Shown: positions 1 to 9,265, counted from the stretch's first letter. The stretch is DNA of 22,874 nucleotides from Chara braunii (GCA_003427395.1 BFEA01000463.1:555385-578258), one strand, 5' to 3'. Notes: generated by a model not told the origin, from the letters alone. Made by a program: numbers and translations.

Positions 1-147
1 GTAATGCCACGTAGGAGGCCACTGATCAGTCGAGGAGGGGATCGAATCCCCACCCCTCACAAATCCCTGTTTTTTTTTCTTCGAAATCATAGGAAAAGGC
101 CGGGGGATGGCGATCTTTGTGTAATTGCACGTAGGAGGCCACGGGCT
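1..147. repeat. diverged direct repeat, 22 bp, two copies
   Basis: The first 22 bases (1-22) recur at 120-141 with two mismatches; both contain the run CACGTAGGAGGCCAC. Between them lies a T-arm-like stretch (about 36-60, GGGGATCGAATCCCC) and a short T-rich tract. This looks like part of a larger repeat cut by the window edge. No complete tRNA fold is visible. Confidence 0.5.
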
Positions 148-154
148 GTACGTT

Positions 155-935
155 TGGAGGGGTGCAGCGTTTGTCAAACGCTGTACCCTCGTCCACGGCC
201 CGAGTACCCCAGAGGGGTCCTGCGTTCCTGAAACGCTGAAACGCTGGACCCCCAAACAAAACACGGCCGGTGGGCGGGGGTCCTGCGTTTGTCAAACGCT
301 GTACGCCCGCCAATGCATCGGCCGGTAGGCGGGGGGTCCAGCGTTTGACAAACGCTGGACCCCAGCCAATGCATCGGCCGGTAGGCGGGGGGTCCAGCGT
401 TTGACAAACGCTGGACCCCAGTCAATGCATCGGCCGGTAGGCGGGGTGTCCAACGTTTGACAAACGCTGAACCCCCGCCAATGCATCGGCCGGTAGGCGG
501 AAGGTCCAGCGTTTGACAAACGCTGGACCCCCGCGCACGGGCCGTGCTTTTGCAGGGTCCAGATGAAGGACAAACGTTGGACCCCCACTAATGGCACGGC
601 CCGTGGATGGGGGTCCAGCGTTTGTCGAACACTGCCCCCCCCCCGCGTACCGGTCGACGCATTGACGGCTTTCCAGCGTTTGACTAACGTTGGAACCCTG
701 CCAATGGGTCGGCTAGCAAGCGGGGGGGGCCAGCGTTCGACAAATGCTGGACCCCCCGCCTGCCGGCCGAGGCATTGGCAGGGGTACAGCGTTTGTCAAA
801 CGCTGGACCCCTCCATTAGCATATGCCACCGCCGGGGTCCGCCGTTTGTTAAACGTTGTGCCCCCCCCCCGCCCACCGGCAGTGCTTTTGGAAGGGGGTC
901 CGGCGTTTGACAAACGCTGGACCCTCGCCGCGTCC
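155..935. repeat. tandem array, 56-bp period, palindrome in every unit
   Basis: About 13-14 degenerate units. The four cleanest start near 331, 387, 443 and 499, with exactly 56 bp between equivalent bases. Each unit pairs GGGGTCCAGCGTTTG with its reverse complement CAAACGCTGGACCCC around one central base, followed by a linker containing CAATGCATCGGCCGGTAGGC. Outer units are more diverged: some have TCCTGCG or TGCAGCG in the left arm, and spacing drifts to about 60 bp after 600. Open frames across the array only reflect its GC-rich repeat structure. The same GGTCCAGCG palindrome occurs inside the fold-back elements further right. Confidence 0.9.
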
Positions 936-1059
936 TTGTGCTTGGTTGGGGTCCAAACTCTTCGGGGCTCTACTTCTTGTGCTGCCGGCATGTGCCTTGC
1001 GATTGCTTTTGTTGATGCAATGTCCCATCTTGTGCTGCGGGAGATAGAGATAGAGTTAG

Positions 1060-2012
1060 GTGACATTAATGCATCCCTCGTCATTTTTCTTATGGATATC
1101 TCATCCAGGGAGAGGTCGTAAGGGTCCGAATGATGCGGATAAGAGGTACAACAACAGGTCGAAACTGTATCGCGACAAGCCGTGGGCTCTCGACTGGGTC
1201 GGAGTGGCCAGCGAGTCCGGGTGCGGTGCTGCTGTGTTTTTGACGGAGGACGAAGGGGCGACCTGGTACTGTTGTGGTGGCATCATCAGGTCTGAAATTG
1301 ACAAGGCAACGGCGGAGAAGGGCAAGGTCGATGAGCGAGAATTGAGGAAGTTCTTCCTCACTTCGGTGTACGATGAGCAGGGTACCGACTGGGTTAAGAC
1401 TGACCACAAGGTCAGCCTCGACCTCGCTCTGTTCAAGGGGTATGGTCAGAAGGCATTCGCTATGAAAGCCTTCGCCGGCAATCGAGAGGGGAATGCCTTG
1501 AAGATGCTCTTACCCATTGAATTCCTCAGCAAGACCAACGGGTATAGGAAAAGTGGTCAATTCCCGACGGTCGTCGCTGGTCACCAACTCTCGTTACCTC
1601 TCGTCCCGTTCAATGCTCCTGTCGAGTCTCGCAGGCTTATCAACGTGCTCTAGTGATCGGCGGCAGGTCGTGTCGACACCGCAACAACCTGCCGGCGGGA
1701 AGCAGAAAGTCATTACTTACTAGAGGCGTTCGGGCGGTGATCCATCGGGAAACCTTCCGAAGAAGAAGGGGCTCGCCAGACCTACTTCGGATCTTCCTGG
1801 AAGCTCGCGTTCTGGTGCCATCTCGCGCTCGCGGGACACCGCTCAACGTGGAACGGACGAGGAGTCGGACGAAGAAATGGAAGAAGATGAACGGGTTCGC
1901 CAATTGCAATCGCGGTTGTTAGCGACACCTCAACACATCCAGTGGGAAGGCTCTTGCGATGCGAATGTGGGGCGGGAAGCTGGTGGAGGTGGCAAAGCCC
2001 AGGTGAGGGACG
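1060..2012 (+). pseudogene. N-terminal module and acidic linker of the large decayed gene
   Basis: Two overlapping frames carry protein-like sequence. Frame 1 is open from 1060 (first ATG 1069) to TAG 1651-1653, with a compositionally normal globular stretch from about 1110 to 1625 (for example WALDWVGVASESG and GATWYCCGGIIR). From about 1626 frame 2 gives a more plausible continuation rich in S, R, G and P, interrupted by TAG 1721-1723, then a strongly acidic run (EESDEEMEEDE, about 1858-1890) and ends at TGA 2009-2011. The next module starts in frame 3 at 2013. At least two frame changes therefore separate this from the ParB-like module. I do not recognise the globular part. No start codon can be chosen with confidence, because sequence upstream merges into the tandem array. 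Placing it in the same gene as what follows rests on strand, adjacency and similar decay. Confidence 0.5.
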
Positions 2013-3518
2013 ATGGGGAATACGGATGAAGGGGAGTGTGGTACTGGAGAGCGCCGAGAACAGGTTGGAGGAGGGACAGACCATATGGAGTGGGAAAAGG
2101 TTGCGGCGGGCGGTGGGGTGGGCGCTGGTGCTGTGCGTGGTTCGGAAATGGGAGACGAGAAATTGGAAGAAGAAAGAGAAGACGTGGATGCTTCCGCGGG
2201 GCTTGCTTCCAAGGGGAGGGGAAAACGCACTGCACAATCGTCACCGAAGCCTGCTGCGCCTAAGAAACAGCCTCGAAGAAAAGTTGTGGACGAAACTCGG
2301 GTCGCCTTGGATGCATCTCAAGGGACGCTTGGTGACGTCGATGTGAAATGCAAATCAAGTGCTCGGATTCGTAAAACGTCACAACCCAAGAAACCCGTGC
2401 GACCATCAAGGCGTCAGAAATCGGACGACTCCTGCGACGATGCTGAAGGCGGGGCCCCTCGCTTGCTCTCCCTCCCTTACGACGACGAGCAGGATACGAA
2501 GAAACCCAGTGCGGTCAACATGACGCAGTGCTTCTTCCTCGAGTACGACGACGACGGCAAAACGAGAAGAGATCCGCCTAGGGTGGTGATTGACGTCGTG
2601 CAGATCCTTCCAATTCCGGCGGGAGATATAACCTTCAACCAGCGATTGCTGAACTTGGCCATCGTTGCAGGCATCGATGCGACAATCGAGGCATCAACTC
2701 ATCCAAGGTTTGCGGATGATCCGGCCCTGTGGGATCCACCGGAGTTGGTGCTGGCTCCGATTATGCCATCGCTTGAGCATCCGGACAGCCAAGGGACACG
2801 AGTCCTTCCGCATGACTTCGATCCCGATAGGGCAAACGAGTATTTTTATTACCCGGTTGTCGGTCAGCATACTTCCGAAGCTATGAAATGAGCAGTGGCG
2901 AGGAAATCTGAAGCCGTTGAGGTGTTCCGTTTTCGGAATTATGATCGTGTACGGATCATTTATTTCGACGACGACCACACGAACGGGTACGTGTATGTTT
3001 CGACATACTACAACACGAGAGTTGACCGTGCTATGTTGTCGTCGTTCCACCAAGCCTGCTAGGACATCAGAGGATTTTCGGACTTAAAGAAATGGATCGG
3101 GCCAGTGGGGAACGTGTCCAAAAGGGATTCCACCGGTGTGGCGCACCAGGAAGAGTGGAGGAAATTTTTGAGACTTTGCATGGGGAAGTCATGTGAAAAA
3201 TCGCTGTGGACGGAGTCTTTGTCTCCGAAGTGGCAAACAGACTGGACGAACAGAATGAGGGGATACATGAATGTCCTCACATGCAAGGACAGGATATGGT
3301 CATTGGTAAAGGAGTTTTTTCATAAGTTCGAAGCGGGGGACGACAACAAATGCCCGAAGGACTTGCCGGGGAAGCAGGAGGGGCGGTTGCCGGGCCAATT
3401 CACTGAAGACGTGCAGGGGAATAAGGAGGTGTTCCATTGCGTAGCGGCTGCCGACGGGGGACCGAACGCTACGGTGTCCTTCAAAGATCTAGTTCCGTCA
3501 AACTTCAAATGTTTTTGA
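2013..3518 (+). pseudogene. ParB/sulfiredoxin-like module of the large decayed gene
   Basis: Frame 3 is continuous from ATG 2013 to TGA 3516-3518 apart from TGA 2889-2891 and TAG 3060-3062; the sense of the protein carries on through both. Residues 1-145 are low-complexity and basic/acidic. From about 2520 a globular region begins. It has a hydrophobic strand ending in PIPAGDITFNQR (about 2607-2644), then a run before GQHTSEAMK (2862-2888). The pattern of a strand plus N-x-R, followed about 70 residues later by G-[EQ]-[RH]-x-x-x-A, resembles the ParB N-terminal fold, where the G-E-R-R box binds nucleotide; here it reads GQHT. A strand-rich segment (RIIYFDDDHTNGYVYVSTYY, about 2952-3011) and a Trp-rich helical segment (3105-3518) follow. 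The assignment is by motif shape only and could be wrong. The product of this copy would be truncated. Confidence 0.4.
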
Positions 3519-3592
3519 GATATGACAGCACGAGAGAAAGAAATTGCATTGCGGTAGATGATAGATAAGAAAGTCATCGCCACTACTAGACT

Positions 3593-4936
3593 ATGAAAAT
3601 GACCAACCTCCTCGACATCATAATGCGCGAGAGGTACATGACCAACCTCCTCGACATCATAATGCGCGAGAGGTACATGATGCGTTTGTTCAACTACATC
3701 GTCTTCAAATCGAAGAACAGAGAGGCGAAAGAATGGAAGGATGGGAACTTCTTCGACTATGAAAATGTGGAGGAGAGGTTTGGCGTTAAGGCAAGCGAAT
3801 GGGATGAGGAAAGGGATAGGATCCCTTTGGAATACGTCCGAAGGGTTCCGAAAAGACGCGGCTGAGAGCAAGAGGAAAAAAACCTGAAAGGAGTTGGTCT
3901 AAAGGCCACGGAGACGTTGTACAGGGACGCGCCATTCCACTTCAAGTACTTCGTGTACCACGCCATAGGGAAAGTGGATTTGCTGACAGCTGAGTTGCGA
4001 CGGTTGAAGAACGCTGCGCTTCATCTATGTAGGGAGAAGAAAGGGTGACGGTCGACATTGTTGTCGGTCAACATGCACCCAAAGGAGTTGCTGCCCACGG
4101 CCGACGAAATTGTGACTGCAGCCACGAACTTGAATTGCAAGGCCGCTATCCTCGATCTCGCAAACCCGAAGGACTGCCTTGCATGGTCGCCGGCCGATTT
4201 CGATGCTCTGCACAAAATGATGTCGACATTATGCGGCAGTAATTGGATTCTGATTTTTTTTGCCCCGCAAAAACAACAGAAGATCGTCATGCGGCAACTG
4301 TACAACTGGGACGACGTAGAGGTGATACCTGGGATTTGGAAATGTTATCTCCTTGGGATGGCTGTCAGCAAGTACGGGAACTTGCAAGTCGAGTACAAGG
4401 ACACGATGGCGGTCATCCTGCATGCCGAGGGCGGCGACCTCAGGAAGGTCACGAGGATCCCTAAGTCGGAGGCGGAGCTAGTGGAGCTTCACGTTGAGGA
4501 GGAGAAGTTCAAGAGGTGCACAGCAAAGCACGGCGGCGATGAAGGAAATGAACGAGAGGAGTATAGGCGGTGGGAATGACATCCAACACGGATGCAGAAG
4601 CTATGTAGTTCATTTCTGCACGAGGATCAGGGGGTGTTACTTATCGGAAAGCCACATGCTGGACTTGTGTGGGAGCTTCTGTCCGCGGGCTAGTATGTTT
4701 TTGCATGCGACGGGTTGTCCAAAGACATCTCGTACTTGACGAAGGCAATCGACATTCTTGGGAAGGACGCAAGAAAAGATTGCGCGGTTGAGAGGCAGAA
4801 GACGGCGCATCGCCCGGACAGAGATATGTACCACAAGCTGGGCAAGAAGAGAAACAAGATGTGGGACTATCTGTTCCAAGAACAACCCAAATCGCCATTT
4901 GAGAATGACTACATAGTTCGCAAAGCGATGGCATAG
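3593..4936 (+). pseudogene. degenerate DNA N4/N6-methyltransferase-like module
   Basis: Frame 2 stays protein-like from ATG 3593 through in-frame stops at 3863, 4046, 4577 (all TGA), 4691 and 4934 (TAG). After a helical lead-in (3593-4045), motifs follow the order of beta-type DNA amino-methyltransferases. A strand ending in AILDLANPKD (4145-4174) sits where the catalytic DPPY/NPPY box is expected. It is followed by WSPADFDAL, a hydrophobic strand NWILIFF, and IPGIWK (about 4328-4345) like the W-x-K before the second half. Then come HPTR (4580-4591), matching the HPTQK box, and GVLLIGKPHAG (4631-4663) where D-P-F-x-G-S-G-T-T is expected, then YVFACD (4694-4711), a typical strand end that holds the SAM ribose. 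The catalytic box and glycine-rich loop are both altered, so even an unbroken ancestor may have been non-catalytic. Substrate is unknown. Confidence 0.5.
3599..3676 (+). repeat. perfect in-frame 39-bp tandem duplication
   Basis: Positions 3599-3637 are repeated exactly at 3638-3676, giving the 13-residue peptide MTNLLDIIMRERY twice in frame 2. No substitutions separate the copies, so the duplication is recent compared with the stops and frameshifts around it. It lies just after the frame change between 3518 and 3593. Confidence 0.95.
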
Positions 4937-4966
4937 GAAGCATATGGTGGCTACCATAAAGCGTAG

Positions 4967-6429
4967 GTGGGTGCGTTTGCAATGTTCGTGGCGAGATGTG
5001 AACAAATGAGGTTCGCAGCCAATCAGGCTATGTTGTCGTACGATGAGTACAACAAAATCGTCAAAACAACCGATGCATGGAATCCGATTGAGAGCGACGA
5101 GGAGGCCGAAACATCGGACCTTGAAATCGAAGAGCGAGTGAAATTTTTGCAAGAGGGAATGCAGAGTGTGCCAACATGCAGCGTGCCAAACGAGAATCGA
5201 GAAGAAGGTCGTACGAAATCGGGAGGTGCGAGCAGTCCAACGCGTGACGTGACCGACAAGGCGAGTTCCATTGAACAAATGCAAACGGATTCGCCTACGC
5301 CCCTCAAAGCACTTGAGAATGCATTGATTCATGGCAATCGTCACGGGCTCCAGGGGAGGCATCGTACTCTTCGAGGAAACACGGAACACAACATGATGGG
5401 AGACGACGATGAGGATGACTTGGCGGTTCCAGATGCCCTTCCAAGGCTGATGCCTGGTGATGATATTCCCAATCGCATTGTGCAAGCCAGTGAACAGCCG
5501 TACTTCATTGAAGACAAGGTGCCAGAAACGACGTCTGAGAAGTAGGGACACCACATTTTGTGGCACAAAGACGTATTCGAGCCATGCACTTTCAAGGGGG
5601 AGTGGAAGATGGCACAACATCTTACATCAGGATGGAAAGTCAAAGCCAGACTGGCAGAAGTACCGTGGATGAAAGTGACGAAGAGCGAAATCGTATTCCA
5701 TGTCAAGTGCGAAAACGATGGAGCGGACGAGGCGGCTATTGAGGAGAAGGCTCAATTGCTATTCGATTCTCTGCACGCCAGCAATCAACTCGAATACAAA
5801 CACAAGTTCTATGATTTGTCGTCAAGCCAGTCATACAAGACCATCGTTTGGAAGATCGAACTTCCTGCATGTCAAGGCATCGAGACAATCCAGTTGGGAT
5901 GCACACAGCTTGGGGGCCAGTCGACGACGCACTTTACTGCCAGTGTCGGGGAAGCGATGAGTCAAAGTAATGTCAAGATAATGGGGGTGGATAAGGGAAC
6001 ACGGAATGTCGATAAAGATCCTTCGAACGTTGCATCGTACGGGCCTCCTCTATTAACTCAGGTGGAAAACCAGAGTGCATCGCAGAGAGCCCCACTCCTT
6101 CCACAAGCGTGGCAGTTTTAGATCGAATGCAACAAGGTGGGTATGCAGAACATGCGAGTGAGGTGCAAAAAGATTCCGATGAGATGATGAAACTGTTGGA
6201 TGAGGCGGAGAAGGATGGGAAGAGGAAGCTTGAGGGATCAACCACGTCCCAGAACGTGATTAATTGTATATCGTTAAGCGATGAAGGGATAGACGTACAT
6301 GTAGAGAGGCATTATGACAATGAGGATGCAAGGGATAATGTCGATGAACAGAAGGAAGTGGATGACGGAGGTCCACCTGCGAGACGGTCGGAAAGAGAAA
6401 TAAAGAAAAAACACCCGGTTAATGTGTAA
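4967..6429 (+). pseudogene. acidic C-terminal region of the large decayed gene, function unknown
   Basis: Frame 2 continues from the methyltransferase-like module after TAG 4964-4966. It runs to about 6060 with one further stop (TAG 5543-5545). The first part (4967-5545) is hydrophilic and disordered-looking, with acidic clusters such as ESDEEAE and GDDDEDD. The second (5546-6060) is more globular, for example WHKDVFEPC, TKSEIVFHVKC and YKTIVWKIELP. The best continuation then shifts to frame 1 between about 6016 and 6061 and ends at TAA 6427-6429 with a short basic tail (RRSEREIKKKHPV). Nothing here matches a family I recognise. Continuity with the upstream module is supported by the shared frame across about 2.4 kb. 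The end at 6429 is followed by AT-rich non-coding DNA, which fits a real C-terminus. Confidence 0.5.
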
Positions 6430-6586
6430 ATATATGCAGAGGCTGAGTTCTAGTTGGCGTAACACTCTGTGTATGTGTGTTAGTGCTTGTACGCAACTCG
6501 GATAAATATTTTAGGCGATAGACGCGTGATATAATAATTGATTCGCCGTGTGGTATATAAATTGATTCCGCAGTGAATTGGAGAGG

Positions 6587-6664
<78 letters not shown>

Positions 6665-7080
6665 CTCCTTTTTCCTATCTATCTATCTATCTCTATCTGT
6701 ATGTCTCGATCGACTGATCGATCGATGAATCTAAAAAAAGTGTGATTAATAGCGATGAATGTCAGAAATATACATGCAGTATGTCATAAAACACTGGTAA
6801 TGCGGTTGATGAATGTAATGAAGACATGTCATTGGTAATGGAGTTTTTTCAAAACTCACTCGTTTAAGATAACTCTGATTTTATGCAGTTGATGAATATG
6901 AAAGAAGTACATGAAAAAAAAAAACAATGGAGCGTAATGGTTTCAACTAAGTAAATTACTAGTTATAATAAGCACCTCACTCTTTTAAGGTAACCTATAC
7001 TACACATTACTAATGGAATGCAATAAACATGACTACAAATGGACGTATTGAAACATTAGCTCACATAAAGATATGGCGCG
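6430..7080. repeat. non-coding spacer with (CT)n and (TATC)n tracts
   Basis: No credible gene lies here. About 35 units of CT run from 6590 to 6661, followed by a few TATC/CTAT units (about 6675-6700) and a GATCGATCGAT stretch near 6710-6725. The remainder is AT-rich with scattered short A runs. It separates the decayed large gene from the protease and could be an intergenic region of one element or an intron; no clear splice pair was identified. Confidence 0.85.
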
Positions 7081-7871
7081 TTGTCATGTGCAGCGCAAAC
7101 GACAATGGAGGATAACCGAAGGTGCAAAAAAGGATGGACCGTCCACTTGGCAACAACGAATTTGACGGAGAGAGAGATGTCGGCCCTCACGCGTTTGCGA
7201 GTGAAACTTGGGGATAGCGACGTCATAACAAGTTCATTCAACGAAGACACAAAAGAAGAATTAACGATGACAGTCGGAGATTTTAGCTCGCTAATGATAA
7301 AAAAAAAGTGGTTGAACGACCAGATAGTGAATTTTTATCTTAACCTTGTCCGACTGGACAATGTGTGTCGTGTGAAGCACCATAATTGCGATTAGAAGAA
7401 CGAAAACGTCGTTAGAATAGGAAAGGGGCGCATTCCCACAACAGCAGTTTTAAGCTCGTTGTTTTTCGCAAAACTATGTGATAGCGATATGAAGTTCGAT
7501 TACGATCGTGTTCGTAGATGGTTCACGGAGGTCGTGATTAGCGACATTGATTTGATCATTGCACCTTATCACGTCGCGCAAAATCAACATTGGACACTCG
7601 TAGTGGCAGACCTCAGGCGTATGAAAATTGAGTACTACGATTCGCTGACGCCGGATGTAGAACTCGCGGCGAAGGTGACAGGAGGGGTCACAAATATCTG
7701 TACATGAGGTCGGTCGAACAAGGTCAAGAAATTGACACAAAAAACTTCAACCACATATGGGAAGTGGAAGGCATTCCAAAGCAGCGCGACTTCGACGACT
7801 GCGGTGTGTTTATGCTGGCATCTGCATCACTATTGGCGAGAGAGTTTCTTCCACCTTTCACGTCCACATAA
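7081..7871 (+). pseudogene. Ulp1/SENP-type (C48) SUMO protease, broken
   Basis: C48 proteases cleave SUMO from targets or process its precursor. The family hallmarks are present in order: WLND (7309-7320) of the substrate-binding lead-in, the catalytic His in QHW (His codon 7588-7590), the catalytic Asp in YYDS (7639-7641), the oxyanion Gln (7782-7784) and the nucleophile Cys in DDCGVF (7800-7802). The first ATG of the frame is 7105; the open frame itself begins with TTG at 7081. Two lesions break it: TAG 7393-7395, and a shift from frame 1 to frame 3 near 7680 just before GHKYLYM. The reading ends at TAA 7869-7871. All catalytic residues survive, which suggests fairly recent inactivation. 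About 260 residues equals a catalytic domain with little N-terminal extension. Ulp1-like domains are often carried by plant DNA transposons and other large eukaryotic mobile elements, which suits this context. Confidence 0.85.
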
Positions 7872-7986
7872 GATGACACAAAGAAAATACTTTCGGCGTA
7901 GCTATTGTGAAGTAGACGTTCACATAAGATGACACAAAGAAAATACTGTCGGATAACTTTCGACGTAGCTGTTGTGGAGTAGACGA
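7865..7986. repeat. 56-bp tandem duplication at the protease 3' end
   Basis: The 27 bases at 7865-7891 recur exactly at 7921-7947, and the rest of the unit (TTTCG, CGTAGCT, TTGTG, AGTAGACG) recurs with substitutions and about a 10-bp insertion in the second copy. The first copy contains the protease stop codon TAA (7869-7871). Confidence 0.85.
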
Positions 7987-8690
7987 TTTTGTTTAATTTT
8001 CAGTATAGATGTTCAAACACATGAAATGAACACGTACTGATCAAGAATTAGATCTGATAAAGATGGGGAAGAGTTTGTAAGTGTAACGAGGATTAATTAT
8101 GCGGTTCACGATGAATGTAACTGGTCATGCAATAAGGACATCTTATGAAATAACAGAAAAATTCCCACGAGAAATGAAAGTTAAAAAAATATTCAATAAA
8201 AAAAAAAATCCTTTATATTTATAAATTAACATTCCAATGTTCGTCCAATTCTAAAATTTCCAGCTTTATTTTATAAGTTTCCGTCTAAATATGAGTTTTC
8301 CCTTCCAACTACATGTATTTGTTTAAGATGGAATGAAAGTCTGAACAAGTTTATGAAATGTTTTAATTAAATTTTGATTCTACTACAACAAATATGTTAT
8401 AATTTAAATTGGCTTAACCTATTTATGACTGAAAATCCTTACCTAGAATGACAGTCCAATTAAAATATTTCATGAACTCATCCAGACTTTCATTTCATCT
8501 CTAGCATGCATTCCAAACAAGAAGGGATACCCTATTCTTGGAATGAAAGTTTCCAAGTAAGATGAAAAATTTTAAAATTGGAATTACATTTTTTAAAATG
8601 GAATAAAAATTTGAAATTTAGATTGTAATTTTACTATAGAATGATTATTTAATTCTAGGAAATTTTTTCGTTGAAGGTCATCTTATCTCT
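7987..8690. other. AT-rich non-coding stretch
   Basis: I see no gene. The stretch is strongly AT-rich with a recurring short word, GGAATGAAAGT and its complement, at several places (about 8330-8345, 8480-8495, 8540-8555). This could be an old inverted-repeat element, but no termini or target duplication could be fixed. Confidence 0.6.
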
Positions 8691-8710
8691 TATATTCAAG
8701 GCTCCTCTAG

Positions 8711-8871
8711 TCCTTACCTCTCACCCCTCACCCCTTACCCCTTGCCCTTTACCCCTCACCCCCCCTGCCCTTACCCCCCTTACCCCTTACCCCTTACCCC
8801 TTACCCCCTTACCCCTTACCCCTTACCCCTTACCCCCTCCCTTAACCCTTACCCCCTACCCCTCACCCCCA
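8711..8871. repeat. telomere-like CCCCTTA heptamer array
   Basis: A degenerate run of CCCCTTA (TAAGGGG on the other strand), with about a dozen recognisable units, best between 8776 and 8838. Some units have five C (CCCCCTTA), some read CCCCTCA. The strand is almost pure C/T/A with no G except in GCCC variants. The unit length equals the Arabidopsis-type telomere repeat, but the sequence is not TTTAGGG, so this is not a standard telomere. Confidence 0.85.
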
Positions 8872-8923
8872 TTTCGTATCACAAATATTTCACAAATAAG
8901 GAAAAATAAGGCAAAATATAAGA

Positions 8924-8976
8924 GTTTCAATTTCGTTCAAAAAATAAAAAATGTCCGTTTTGATGAAATCGTAGTT
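8924..8976. mobile_element. terminal fragment of the fold-back element
   Basis: These 53 bases match the right-hand end of the complete fold-back element at 20650-20958, with the same ATTTCGTTCAAAAAATAAAA word and a diverged terminus. The inner part of the arm and the other arm are absent. It abuts the SINE-like repeat that begins at about 8977. Confidence 0.75.
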
Positions 8977-9265
8977 GAACGACGCTAGCCGGAGTTGGGG
9001 CGTTGCCCTGTAGCCTGCAATTGGCAGGAGTGTGAGGCCTTGTAGAGAGATCTGGGGATTGGCTGAGGGAGGAAGGCAATCCAGTTGCAAACCGGGGGGG
9101 CTGCCTTGACAACCTATGAGGCCAAGGATAGTCTAGGTGGCGAGAACAGGTCAACTATGGTTGATATTGGTTAGGAGGGCATTATCTCTGAGATGCAATG
9201 TCTTGGTATAGGGAGGGCTAAGAGGTGTGCTGGGATTAGGGGGCCAGAAGTACGGATATAGTATA
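8977..9265 (+). mobile_element. SINE-like repeat, copy 1
   Basis: About 280 bp closely similar to 9506-9765, starting with GAACGACGCTAGCCGGAG and containing CCTTGTAGAGAGATCTGGG and GAGGGAGGAAGGCAATCCAG. An AT-rich segment and then an ATC-rich tail (about 9290-9365) follow, as in the other copy. Shared head, shared body and a simple-sequence tail suggest a short retroposon. No convincing A and B boxes were found, so SINE is provisional. The element codes for nothing. Confidence 0.6.

Noticed and set aside
36-60. T-arm-like GGGGATCGAATCCCC, possible tRNA or SINE B box
   Set aside because: No acceptor, D or anticodon arm is visible upstream, and the window starts too close to check.
26-910. Several overlapping long frames on both strands in the 5' 900 bp
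   Set aside because: They follow the 56-bp palindromic repeat; peptides repeat with the DNA and look alike on both strands.
155-935. CRISPR array
   Set aside because: Units are degenerate throughout, with no conserved-repeat/unique-spacer alternation, and the genome context is eukaryotic.
2889-5545. Reassigned TGA/TAG codons rather than a pseudogene
   Set aside because: Frame changes near 1626, 2010, 3530, 6050 and 7680 are also needed, and the LINEs in the window show similar stops, so decay explains more.
4637-5620. 327-codon frame on the minus strand
   Set aside because: It is the complement of the methyltransferase-like and acidic modules; the + frame has the family motifs, the minus frame has none.
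8671-8988. 105-codon Pro/Leu/Thr-rich frame
   Set aside because: It is a translation of the CCCCTTA array and fold-back fragment.
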